Part shown: positions 5,921 through 14,080 of the stretch, one piece after another
How positions within the stretch are numbered: the first letter of the stretch is position 1
Layout: each line of letters opens with the position of its first letter
DNA from: CAZUNO01 sp964621445 [NCBI: Candidatus Hadarchaeota archaeon]
GTDB taxonomy: Archaea > CAYQAE01 > CAYVLA01
Length of the DNA stretch: 18,188 nucleotides
NCBI GenBank assembly: GCA_964621445.1
Contig: CAZUNO010000037.1
Location: forward strand, 1-18,188
Direction: 5' to 3'
Notes under the pieces: generated by a model
Database searches by the model: none
What the model was told of the DNA's origin: nothing
What the model saw: only the letters and a program-made list of their open reading frames with translations
Translations under genes and position numbers: made by a program

Positions 5921-7869
5921 GGATAAAGGAAATTGTATTAAATCGTTATGGACCTCTTCGCCAAATAGACCTTGACATAAAGCCAGGCATCCAGTCTCTA
6001 TACGGCCCAAATGAATCGGGCAAAACACTGATGATCGATGCCCTTGTAAAGATCCTCACCGGAGGATCCACCGACCTACCCGGTTCCCTAGATAGGGTCG
6101 CTGAGGGCCCTGATGGTTATGTTGTATTGGAGCAGGAGGGCAGGGAACTCAAGATAAATGGGGACCAACCCCTTACGGACTTCCTCAACGTGACACCTGG
6201 AGAGCTGATGAACATCTTCGTGGTCAGGGACTCAGACCTCCGAATAACGAAGGAAGACGAATTTTTTGAAAGGGTCACCGACAAGATGACCGGACTCAAG
6301 GTGGAGGACATTCGTAGGGTCAAGAAAGCGATAAGGGAACATGGTAGGTTAACTCCCTCCGGGAAACTATCCAACTCAGAGGCAAATAACTATGCTGAGA
6401 GCGTACTACACGAGGCAAAAGAACTTGAAAGCGATATCAAGAATTACATGGAACAGGCACAGAAGGAAGATGTCGAGGGTCTTGAAGGGCAAATAATTGA
6501 AGCTAAATCAGCGAAGGAAGATCTGGTTGAAACTCTAGCAAAGCTCGAAAAAGCCAGCAAGAAAGAGGAATTCGAGAACCTTCAGGCTTCTTATGGATCA
6601 GCATACACTGTCCTATTAGAACTTGACCGGATGCCCGCAGAGTTAGAAACCCTCAAGAATAGAATAGCGTCGTTGGAACCCAGGTCCGCTCGAATTGAAG
6701 ATCTAAAGAGAAGAGAACAACTTTACCGAAAGCTAAGCTACATCCTCCCCGGCTCTTCAGCCGCCGCTTTCATTATCGCCGCTTTGCTAGGCGCTCTAAA
6801 CCCAGCCGGTCTGTTGATTCCCGTTGGACTCATGCTTCTTTTCCTATTGATGCTTATCCTCCGATCGTCAACTAGCGGCGAGCTTTCCTCCATTGAAAGA
6901 GAAAGAAAACATCTTATCACGGACGCTGCGGCATCCGGAATAAATGCAAGAGATTTGATCGGGCTCAGATCGGCCCTAGCACGGGCCGAAAGGCAAAGAA
7001 AAGAACTCACTGCAAAGTTAAACCAACACCTCGGAGTTCTGAAAGATCGTATGTGGGTGAAGGAAGAGGATCCTAAGAACGCACTAGAAACCTGCTCCCA
7101 AAAACTGGAGCAAATGAAGAGAGAAGCGGACCTTGATATTGACATGAAATACGATCAGGAAACGGAGAAACAAGCACGAGAAAAGGTCAAGGAACTGAAG
7201 GAAGAAATCAAAGAACTGACCACATCATACTCCGGACACAAGGACAAGATAGAGGGGTTCCTGGAAAGGGCACGGAATCTTGATTTCAAGACGTTTCTCG
7301 GACAAGATCTGGAAGTGGAAGGCAAGAATCTCGAGACTCTGATACAGGTTAAGATCATGGTTATTAGACTCACCGGCCGCATTAAAAGGCAGGCAGAGCT
7401 GTCACGTAAGTCAATGGAAATTTTCGATGAGCTCGACTCTGAAGAAAAATCAAAGGTAGAGGACCTATTCGGCGAGGACAGCTCGGTCTCTGCAATATTC
7501 ACAGAGCTGACGGACAAGAGGTACACCAAGGTTGAATACGACACCCAATCCAAGAATATACTGGTGTACAGAGATTCCGGCAGACACCTAGATTTGGAAA
7601 AGCTCAGCAAGGGCACCAGAGATCAGCTATACCTGGCCATAAGGGTGGCGTTGGGAAGGAGGCTTCTGGAGGGCAAACCGGGATTCTTCATAATGGACGA
7701 TGCCTTCCTTTCCTCCGACTCCCACAGGCAACGCCTGGAATTCGAGATGCTGCAAACCCTGTCCGAAAAGGGGTGGCAGGTCATCTACTCAACGGCTAAG
7801 GAGCACGTCACCGGAGGCCTTGAGAAAATATCTGGGAACGAAACCCTACATTTCGCTACGCTTTCCTAA
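5917..7869 (+). CDS. YhaN-like SMC/ABC ATPase with two transmembrane segments
   Basis: A 650-aa protein with Walker A GPNESGKT (30-37) and C-terminal ABC signature LSKGTRDQ (563-570) and Walker B FFIMDDAF (590-597), separated by coiled coil. A hydrophobic hairpin at about residues 275-318 (SSAAAFIIAALLGAL, then GLLIPVGLMLLFLLMLIL) replaces a zinc hook at the coil tip. This is the arrangement of YhaN-type ATPases, partners of YhaO nucleases, rather than soluble Rad50/SbcC. The upstream gene is exactly such a nuclease with a 4-nt ATGA overlap. The signature and Walker B look intact, unlike the Rad50-like protein in the left operon. A membrane-anchored DNA-end-processing complex is the inference. 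Downstream, a run of tiny ORFs leads into cas3 on the same strand. Confidence 0.88.
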   Translation: MRIKEIVLNRYGPLRQIDLDIKPGIQSLYGPNESGKTLMIDALVKILTGGSTDLPGSLDRVAEGPDGYVVLEQEGRELKINGDQPLTDFLNVTPGELMNIFVVRDSDLRITKEDEFFERVTDKMTGLKVEDIRRVKKAIREHGRLTPSGKLSNSEANNYAESVLHEAKELESDIKNYMEQAQKEDVEGLEGQIIEAKSAKEDLVETLAKLEKASKKEEFENLQASYGSAYTVLLELDRMPAELETLKNRIASLEPRSARIEDLKRREQLYRKLSYILPGSSAAAFIIAALLGALNPAGLLIPVGLMLLFLLMLILRSSTSGELSSIERERKHLITDAAASGINARDLIGLRSALARAERQRKELTAKLNQHLGVLKDRMWVKEEDPKNALETCSQKLEQMKREADLDIDMKYDQETEKQAREKVKELKEEIKELTTSYSGHKDKIEGFLERARNLDFKTFLGQDLEVEGKNLETLIQVKIMVIRLTGRIKRQAELSRKSMEIFDELDSEEKSKVEDLFGEDSSVSAIFTELTDKRYTKVEYDTQSKNILVYRDSGRHLDLEKLSKGTRDQLYLAIRVALGRRLLEGKPGFFIMDDAFLSSDSHRQRLEFEMLQTLSEKGWQVIYSTAKEHVTGGLEKISGNETLHFATLS

Positions 7870-7884
7870 TGAGGAGATTGTACC

Positions 7885-7941
7885 ATGATAAGGAAACAGA
7901 AACACCATCCGGTTGCGATGTTAATAGAGGTCGATGGATAA
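7885..7941 (+). CDS. 18-codon ORF after the YhaN-like gene
   Basis: ATG at 7885 is preceded 8 nt upstream by GAGGAG (7871-7876), one of the best Shine-Dalgarno matches in the window. The product would be MIRKQKHHPVAMLIEVDG. Its stop overlaps the next ATG (TAATG at 7939-7943). No family is recognised. It may be a short coupling peptide or only a ribosome-loading device between the two gene groups. Confidence 0.3.
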   Translation: MIRKQKHHPVAMLIEVDG

Positions 7942-8039
7942 TGAAAACAAGACTTAAATCAACCTCCCTGCAGGTGAAAGCGGGGTTTGCACAGTTAGAG
8001 CCCAGCTGTATTAGAATCGGTGGTTGGTACATTGAATGA
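7941..8039 (+). CDS. 32-codon ORF overlapping the cas3 start
   Basis: Starts in the TAATG overlap with the preceding 18-codon ORF and ends TGA at 8037-8039, downstream of both candidate cas3 starts (GTG 8020, TTG 8032). Its translation would therefore carry ribosomes into cas3. The product begins MKTRLKSTSLQVKAGF and ends RIGGWYIE; no family is recognised. It contains a possible RNA hairpin (7961-7987). Coupling between the YhaN-like gene and cas3 through these two ORFs is inferred from geometry only. Confidence 0.3.
   Translation: MKTRLKSTSLQVKAGFAQLEPSCIRIGGWYIE
7951..7960 (+). promoter_or_regulatory. Weak candidate TATA box for the cas operon
   Basis: GACTTAAATC resembles a TATA element and would place initiation near 7983, about 37 nt before the cas3 GTG. 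It is weaker than the other TATA boxes in the window. The alternative is readthrough from the Mre11-like/YhaN-like genes. Confidence 0.2.
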
Positions 8040-10812
8040 GGAATCAGAACGAGATTTTAGGGACATGTTTGAGGCGGCCACCGGATTCCAGCCCTTTCCA
8101 TATCAAAGGTATATCGCTGAGACTGGCTTTCCGGACCTTCTAAACGCTCCTACTGGAGCTGGCAAGACCGCTGGCGTGGTACTGAGCTGGGTATGGCGGC
8201 GTAAATTCGCCCCGAGAGAGGTTCGGGAGACCACGCCCCGCCGCCTTGTATACTGTCTACCGATGCGGGTCCTGGTTGAGCAAACCTATGATAATATTCT
8301 TGACTGGCTTGACCGTATAGGACTCCTAGGGGGAGAGATAGCTTGGCAGGCCCAGGGAGAGAGGAAGACCCTGGATAATTATGAACCAAAATGGGATACG
8401 AAAATCTCACAGGGCTGGGCCCTGGAAAATGGCGCCGTTGGATCTTCCATTTCCGTCCACATACTTATGGGAGGCGATCTGGACGTGGACTGGGACCGCT
8501 TTCCCGCCTCCGATTCCATACTGATAGGAACCCAGGACATGCTCCTTTCGAGAGCTCTTAACCGAGGATACGCCATGAGCCGTTTCCGCTGGCCAATGAG
8601 CTTCGGGTTTCTAAACAACGACTGCCTGTGGATACTGGACGAGGTCCAGCTGATGAGCGCCGGTCTTCCAACATCCCTTCAGATCGACGCATTTCGCAGG
8701 TATATGGGAACCTACGCACCCACAGGCTCCCTTTGGATGAGTGCCACATGTGAACCTGAGTGGCTTCAAACCGTTGACAGGAAGCGCCCTGAACCGGGAA
8801 AGGTTTTCTATCTCAAGGGAGGTGATCTGGAAGAAGAGACTCTTCGAAGGCGTGTTAACGCTAAGAAGCTTCTCAGTAAGCATGACGTCAAGCTGACTGG
8901 ACTCACAAGTAGAGAATTGAAGGGCTATATCGAGTCCATGAAGAGATTGGTAAAACAGTCCCACAAAGCTTCCATTACTGAAGATCAACCCCCTCTTACT
9001 CTGGTGATGGTAAACACTGTGGACAGGGCACAACGCCTGTATCGAGCCCTCAGGGAGGAAATCCCGGACCATGAATGGCTGGCGGAGCAATTCGAGTACC
9101 TAAAGGAGAAGATCCGCAGCCCCGCATCATGGGGCGAGGTAAAGAGGGATGGGCAGCTTTACAAAAAGACTAAGCAAAAGTTGAACCGGTACAAAGAGGA
9201 GCTGGAACACACAAGGCAGAAGCTTGAGCAGAACCTACCAGACCTCATACTGGTGCATTCTCGGTTCAGGCCTCCAGAAAGGGAAAAGATAATCGAGGTT
9301 TTGGGCCAGCGGCCAGATCAACCAGGTTACCCGAGCGGTGGTAGGATAGTAATTTCCACCCAAGTTGTAGAGGCCGGCGTTGACATATCGGCAACTACCC
9401 TCATCACAGAGCTAGCCCCATGGCCAAGCCTGGTGCAAAGGTTCGGTCGGGTTAACAGATACGGCGAACATGAAAGCAGCAAAGTGATCTGGGTGGACAC
9501 ATCTACCGAGGGCAAGAAAGGCGAGAAATGCTCATTACCCTACACCCCCGAGAAGTTGGAACTGGCCCGAGAGCGGTTAGAAGACCTAGATACCGTGTCC
9601 CCACGGAGAGTGAGGAAGATCGATGTTCCCAGATCCGACAGGCCATTACACGTCCTACGCCGGAAGGATATTGTAGAGCTTTTCGACACCACTCCCGACC
9701 TTTCCGGCAACGATATTGATGTGTCGCGTTTCATTCGGGAAGTAGTGGAGTCCGACGTCGAGGTTTTTTGGAGAGACTTGGGGAAAGGTCCTCCTCCGGA
9801 GGATCTTCCCAGACCCTGCAGAGAGGAGCTATGCTCCGTTCCCATCGGCTCCTTCCGAGAATTTTCAGGCAGCGCCTGGATATGGGACCACGTGAACTCC
9901 AAATGGATGCAACCCGATACCGAACATATAATTCCCGGTAGAGTATTCCTTTTGCCAAGTCAGGCGGGGAGGTACAGTGTGGATATAGGATGGGACCCTG
10001 AGTCCAAGAACCCGGTAGAGCCAGTTGAAACTACTTCAACTACCTCCAACGAATCCGTGGGGGATGACAACTACACTAACGCGCAGGAATGGCTGACCCT
10101 CAAGCAACACACGATGGACGTTCTATCCGAGCTTGACAACCTCCTAAACCATCTTTCACCACATCTTGAACCCAACATTATTGCCTCACTTAGAATAGCA
10201 GCTCATTGCCATGATGTTGGAAAATCACACCCCGTGTTCCAAGAGGCCCTTTTAGATCTGGTTGAAGACGAGGAAAAAGAACTCCGTTCCCGTGAGACCT
10301 GGGCAAAGTCAGGCACAGATAAAAGGGCGACCTATGCGCGCAAGCATTTCAGACATGAGCTGGCCTCGGCACTTGCAGTTCTTCAGAATGAGGAGATTCT
10401 TGCTGAATCTTCGGATGTGGACCTCGACCTGGTTGCCTATCTAATAGCTGCGCATCATGGAAAAGTGAGGATGTCAATACGAGCTTTTCCCGACGAGGAC
10501 TTACCCCCGAGAGCGGAAGCCAGGTCCGCTGGAGAGGAAGCGAGGTTCGCCCTCGGGGTGTGGGATGGAGATATCCTTCCTAAGGTGGATCTTGGTGACG
10601 GGGAATACATACCGGAGACAACGCTGAACCTGGACCCCATGGAGCTGGGCACCTCTTACCAAGGCTCCCGATCATGGTTGGAGAGGACAATCGGGCTCAG
10701 GGACCGGAACGACCTAGGCATATTCAGGTTAGGCTATCTGGAGTCCATTTTGCGGGTCGCCGACTGGCGTGGCAGCCAACACGGTGCCAGAAATAGAGGT
10801 GAAAGCTCTTGA
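8020..10812 (+). CDS. cas3: Cas3 helicase-nuclease, type I-G, C-terminal HD domain
   Basis: A 930-aa superfamily 2 helicase that unwinds and degrades target DNA once recruited by the Cascade-like complex. Helicase motifs in order: Walker A APTGAGKT (43-50), CLPMRVLVEQ (motif Ia region), Walker B DEVQ (207-210), SAT (241-243), a C-terminal RecA lobe with QVVEAGVD (about 448-455) and motif VI QRFGRVNR (about 473-480). The HD nuclease domain lies C-terminal (about 690-920): H697, H731-D732 in CHDVGK, and H812-H813 in AAHHGK. This helicase-then-HD order is reversed relative to most Cas3 proteins and is characteristic of type I-U/I-G. The start is uncertain: GTG 8020, TTG 8032 (with GGTGGT upstream) or ATG 8065. 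The stop overlaps the csx17 start by 4 nt. Confidence 0.95.
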   Translation: MVGTLNEESERDFRDMFEAATGFQPFPYQRYIAETGFPDLLNAPTGAGKTAGVVLSWVWRRKFAPREVRETTPRRLVYCLPMRVLVEQTYDNILDWLDRIGLLGGEIAWQAQGERKTLDNYEPKWDTKISQGWALENGAVGSSISVHILMGGDLDVDWDRFPASDSILIGTQDMLLSRALNRGYAMSRFRWPMSFGFLNNDCLWILDEVQLMSAGLPTSLQIDAFRRYMGTYAPTGSLWMSATCEPEWLQTVDRKRPEPGKVFYLKGGDLEEETLRRRVNAKKLLSKHDVKLTGLTSRELKGYIESMKRLVKQSHKASITEDQPPLTLVMVNTVDRAQRLYRALREEIPDHEWLAEQFEYLKEKIRSPASWGEVKRDGQLYKKTKQKLNRYKEELEHTRQKLEQNLPDLILVHSRFRPPEREKIIEVLGQRPDQPGYPSGGRIVISTQVVEAGVDISATTLITELAPWPSLVQRFGRVNRYGEHESSKVIWVDTSTEGKKGEKCSLPYTPEKLELARERLEDLDTVSPRRVRKIDVPRSDRPLHVLRRKDIVELFDTTPDLSGNDIDVSRFIREVVESDVEVFWRDLGKGPPPEDLPRPCREELCSVPIGSFREFSGSAWIWDHVNSKWMQPDTEHIIPGRVFLLPSQAGRYSVDIGWDPESKNPVEPVETTSTTSNESVGDDNYTNAQEWLTLKQHTMDVLSELDNLLNHLSPHLEPNIIASLRIAAHCHDVGKSHPVFQEALLDLVEDEEKELRSRETWAKSGTDKRATYARKHFRHELASALAVLQNEEILAESSDVDLDLVAYLIAAHHGKVRMSIRAFPDEDLPPRAEARSAGEEARFALGVWDGDILPKVDLGDGEYIPETTLNLDPMELGTSYQGSRSWLERTIGLRDRNDLGIFRLGYLESILRVADWRGSQHGARNRGESS

Positions 10813-13091
10813 GTTCCGATTTATGTTTGACGGCATGCATACCCACCGACTTGACCGGATACATGAAGGGAGTGGGCGCTTTCAAGATACTAAGCCAACA
10901 ACTTGATCCCGACCTTCGAATGTATTGGAAAGACAGCAAGCCCTATCTTTCTTTCGAGGAAACAGTTGATCCTTCAGATATAGCGGAGTTTTTCTTGAAG
11001 GAATACGAACCAACACCCATAGTCATCCCCTGGAGCGGGAAAGACTTCTTTGGTGTCTCTCCTCAAGGTGACCCCGGCCCATTCTCCAAGCCTCCTACTG
11101 AAAATGGTGTAGTGGAAGCCTTCTTAGCGGCAGAATCAGGTCGTCTGGAGGCTTATAAGACCGCCATCAAGACCACTCTCGATCTTATTAGCGACTTGGA
11201 ACTTACTAAGAATAAGATATCAGGGTCTTCCAGCAAAGCCAAAGCCACGAAAGCCCATTTCATGTCGGCATTGCGATCTTCACTCCCGGACAAGATGGTG
11301 GAGTTCATAGATGTCGCTGCTCTCATCAGGGCCAGCGGGATGGTACCAAACACTATGTTAGGTAGTGGTGGCGGCAATGATGGGCGACTTCACTTCGGCG
11401 GCAATTTCATGCAGTGTCTCTGGCTTTGCCTTCCCGACTTTGAACCTCAGCGGGACCTCACCGGGAATTATGCCGGTTTCAACCCGATGGAAGCCTGCCA
11501 TGACGCCCTCTTCAGCGGTGACCACAAGAAAACCAGCATCCTAGCAGACACCCCGGGACTGTTTTCCCCCGGTGGCGTTGGTGGTCCAAATGCCTTCGAA
11601 GGATTCGAGGCCCAGTCTCTGAGGAATCCCTGGGACTTCATCCTTACTATGGAAGGTCTAACACTATTCGCTGGAGCCCTTAGCAGAAGATCCGGAACGC
11701 GTGGAGCAGGACACCAAAGAACCAGAGCATCATTCCCATTTACCTGTAACCTATCCTATGACGGGGAATCCTCGGCAAGCGAGAAGGAAACGGGCAATAA
11801 AGAGGTCTGGCTACCCCTATGGCGCAGACCCGCCAAACTCAAATCGGTTAAAACTCTATTCGCAGAAGGAAGAGCAGAGGTGTCAGGACGCCAAGCTCAA
11901 ACAGGTATCGACTTCGCCCGGGCCGTAGCTTCGCTTGGAGTTGACAGAGGAATAGCCGAATTCAGACGATTCGCCATCCTACAGGGGCGCGTAGGAGGCC
12001 AGAATTATAACACGGCTGCAGCCATGGGCTCCCTCCAAACCCGGAGGAGACCACGCAGGCATGTCAGACTCCTGGATGACATCGATGGCTGGCTGAACAG
12101 GCTACGCAGTGCTTGCTCCAATGAAAGCACATCCCATAGGTACGGTGCCCTTCTTCGCTCCGTGGAGGCATCGATATACGCCTACTGTAAGTACGGCACC
12201 ACCACCCGACTTCAGTCCGTTCTTCGGGCTCTGGGACATGCGGAGTGGTTCATCGCGTCAGCGGGAGGAGGGCGCCCCGTTGCCCCACTTAGCCGGCTTT
12301 CTCCCCAATGGATAAAGGCGTGTGACGATGGGAGCACGGAGTACCGCATCGCCTGCAGCCTGGCGTCCATATACCACCGCAAGGCGGGCTCCATTAGAAC
12401 CCAGATGGAACCCATCAGACGGAAAAAGGGCCGCTTCTCCTGGATCGAAAACCGAAAAGCAGTGGCCTGGGGAACCGGAAGCCTGAGCAGCAACCTTGAG
12501 CAGGTACTGCACCGCAGGCTGATGGAGGGAATACAGAACTCATGCCACTTCATACCCATCGGGGGATGTATATCGGCCGGCTTAAGAGATGTGCAGATTT
12601 TCATCCAGGGGAGAGTTGATGAACAGAAACTAAATGAGCTGTTATGGGGGCTGATAGCTATTCACTGGCGGGATTATGACCGAACCAAGCACCGCCCAGA
12701 GTGGTCCGTGGGGCCAGCACCGCAACTATCACCGGTATACGCCCTTCTCAAGTTATGTCACCTTCCCGGCAGCCTTCATCTCAGGCAAGGAGCAAAACCC
12801 CGGTGGCAGTTATCCAGCCAGCCCGATGACGGGATACGAATCCCCCCTTGCCTCGAACCGGTCCAACTGCTTAGGGCGGGGCGAATTCAACGTGCAGTGT
12901 CCAGATCAGTTCAACGTCTCAGGGCCTCCGGGCTTCAGCCTTTGGGAGCAATCAAAGGCCGTAAATACACCCCCGATCTGGCCGTAGACCCTGGGAGAGC
13001 CTCCCGAATACCGGGAGCGTTGCTCATCCCGGTTTGGGAGATCGACTCCCTAGCAAGAAGCGTGCTCAGAACCCCAGAGGAAGAAACGTGA
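10809..13091 (+). CDS. csx17: Csx17, large subunit (Cas8-like) of the type I-G effector
   Basis: A 760-aa protein recognisable as Csx17 (Cas8u2) by its N-terminal LTACIPTDLTGYMKGVGAFK, corresponding to the family's L-x-G-C-x-P-x-x-L-x-x-Y-L-K-x-x-G opening, and by LGSGGGNDGRLHFGGNFMQ (184-202). It is the presumed large subunit that contributes to PAM recognition and holds Cascade together. The start is TTG, overlapping the cas3 stop (TTGA), with GAGGTG upstream at about 10795-10800. The position between cas3 and csb1 is usual for type I-G. The second glycine of the opening motif is alanine here (TAC for GC), which is minor. No active-site motif was expected or seen. Confidence 0.9.
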   Translation: MSSDLCLTACIPTDLTGYMKGVGAFKILSQQLDPDLRMYWKDSKPYLSFEETVDPSDIAEFFLKEYEPTPIVIPWSGKDFFGVSPQGDPGPFSKPPTENGVVEAFLAAESGRLEAYKTAIKTTLDLISDLELTKNKISGSSSKAKATKAHFMSALRSSLPDKMVEFIDVAALIRASGMVPNTMLGSGGGNDGRLHFGGNFMQCLWLCLPDFEPQRDLTGNYAGFNPMEACHDALFSGDHKKTSILADTPGLFSPGGVGGPNAFEGFEAQSLRNPWDFILTMEGLTLFAGALSRRSGTRGAGHQRTRASFPFTCNLSYDGESSASEKETGNKEVWLPLWRRPAKLKSVKTLFAEGRAEVSGRQAQTGIDFARAVASLGVDRGIAEFRRFAILQGRVGGQNYNTAAAMGSLQTRRRPRRHVRLLDDIDGWLNRLRSACSNESTSHRYGALLRSVEASIYAYCKYGTTTRLQSVLRALGHAEWFIASAGGGRPVAPLSRLSPQWIKACDDGSTEYRIACSLASIYHRKAGSIRTQMEPIRRKKGRFSWIENRKAVAWGTGSLSSNLEQVLHRRLMEGIQNSCHFIPIGGCISAGLRDVQIFIQGRVDEQKLNELLWGLIAIHWRDYDRTKHRPEWSVGPAPQLSPVYALLKLCHLPGSLHLRQGAKPRWQLSSQPDDGIRIPPCLEPVQLLRAGRIQRAVSRSVQRLRASGLQPLGAIKGRKYTPDLAVDPGRASRIPGALLIPVWEIDSLARSVLRTPEEET

Positions 13092-13110
13092 TGTACACGA
13101 GGTGTGTGAT

Positions 13111-14076
13111 GTGAAGGATTTGAATAAGTCTTTGGACGAAATGTATGGAACACTGGAAGGCAACCCTCGGTTGCTGATGGAGCAAAGTCTAAGGCCGGTT
13201 CAGGGGAACCGTTTCCAACCCACCGGCTTTCCGGACTTGGGCGCGGCTGAGTACACTGCACCCGACGGAACCAACATGCTCTTGGTGGAGTCTGCCCAGT
13301 CGATGGCCAACCGCATGGAGGCCGTGTGCTGGGACGATTCGGAAAACAGGTTAGTGAAACCCCTACGCGGTCTACCCTATGTCCACGTTGATTTGGACGA
13401 TGAGGGTGCTTTCACAAACTCCGTTCTCGAAGCCCACCGAATAAACTCTGAGTACATAACGGGCAGCAAGCAGGAGGATCCCTTCGATGAGAAACTCCAA
13501 AAGGAGATAGGCTACGGCGAGAAAAAACCCGTCCCTTTCAAGAAGTTTCACCAAGTGCTCTTCAAATATGACATCAACTCACTCATACATGGTGTCTTCC
13601 TAGAAGAGATTGGGGGCAGGTTGAGAGTCCCGCGCATGCTCTCGGCCTTCATAGAGGCATCCGGAACCCGCCCAGCGCAGAGCGGCGGAGTCAAATTCAG
13701 CCGGGTGGAACCGGGCCTGAAGGAGGGGGAGGGAAACGTTCCTTTCCCGCGAACCGAATACACGGCTCAAGAGATCAAGGCATATTTCAACCTGGATCTA
13801 GCCGGGATCAAGGGGCTAGGCCTGGACCCTCACGCCGAGAAATTGCTCATAGCTCTCTCCCTCTACAAGATCCGTCTCTTCATTTCACAGGGATTGCGTC
13901 TCCGAACCGCATGCGACCTCGAGCCAACCGAGGACCTAAAGGTAACGCGGCCATCCAACTTCAAAGTCCCCTCCATGCCGGACCTAGAAGCCGAAGTCCA
14001 GAAGTTGATAGAGAAGTGCAGGGAAAAGGAACTATTCGCCGACCCACCCGTAACAAATCTAGCGTACAAGGGCTGA
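13111..14076 (+). CDS. csb1: Csb1, Cas7-type backbone subunit of type I-G
   Basis: A 321-aa RAMP protein of the GSU0053/Csb1 family, which polymerises along the crRNA to form the Cascade backbone. Diagnostic blocks are LRPVQGNRFQPTGFPDLGAA near the N-terminus and MLLVESAQSMANRME shortly after. I chose GTG 13111 because GAGGTG (13099-13104) lies exactly 6 nt upstream. An in-frame GTG at 13102 falls inside that ribosome binding site and would add only three residues. The gene begins 19 nt after csx17 and ends 4 nt before csb2, consistent with one operon. Confidence 0.93.
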   Translation: MKDLNKSLDEMYGTLEGNPRLLMEQSLRPVQGNRFQPTGFPDLGAAEYTAPDGTNMLLVESAQSMANRMEAVCWDDSENRLVKPLRGLPYVHVDLDDEGAFTNSVLEAHRINSEYITGSKQEDPFDEKLQKEIGYGEKKPVPFKKFHQVLFKYDINSLIHGVFLEEIGGRLRVPRMLSAFIEASGTRPAQSGGVKFSRVEPGLKEGEGNVPFPRTEYTAQEIKAYFNLDLAGIKGLGLDPHAEKLLIALSLYKIRLFISQGLRLRTACDLEPTEDLKVTRPSNFKVPSMPDLEAEVQKLIEKCREKELFADPPVTNLAYKG

Positions 14077-14080
14077 GAAA

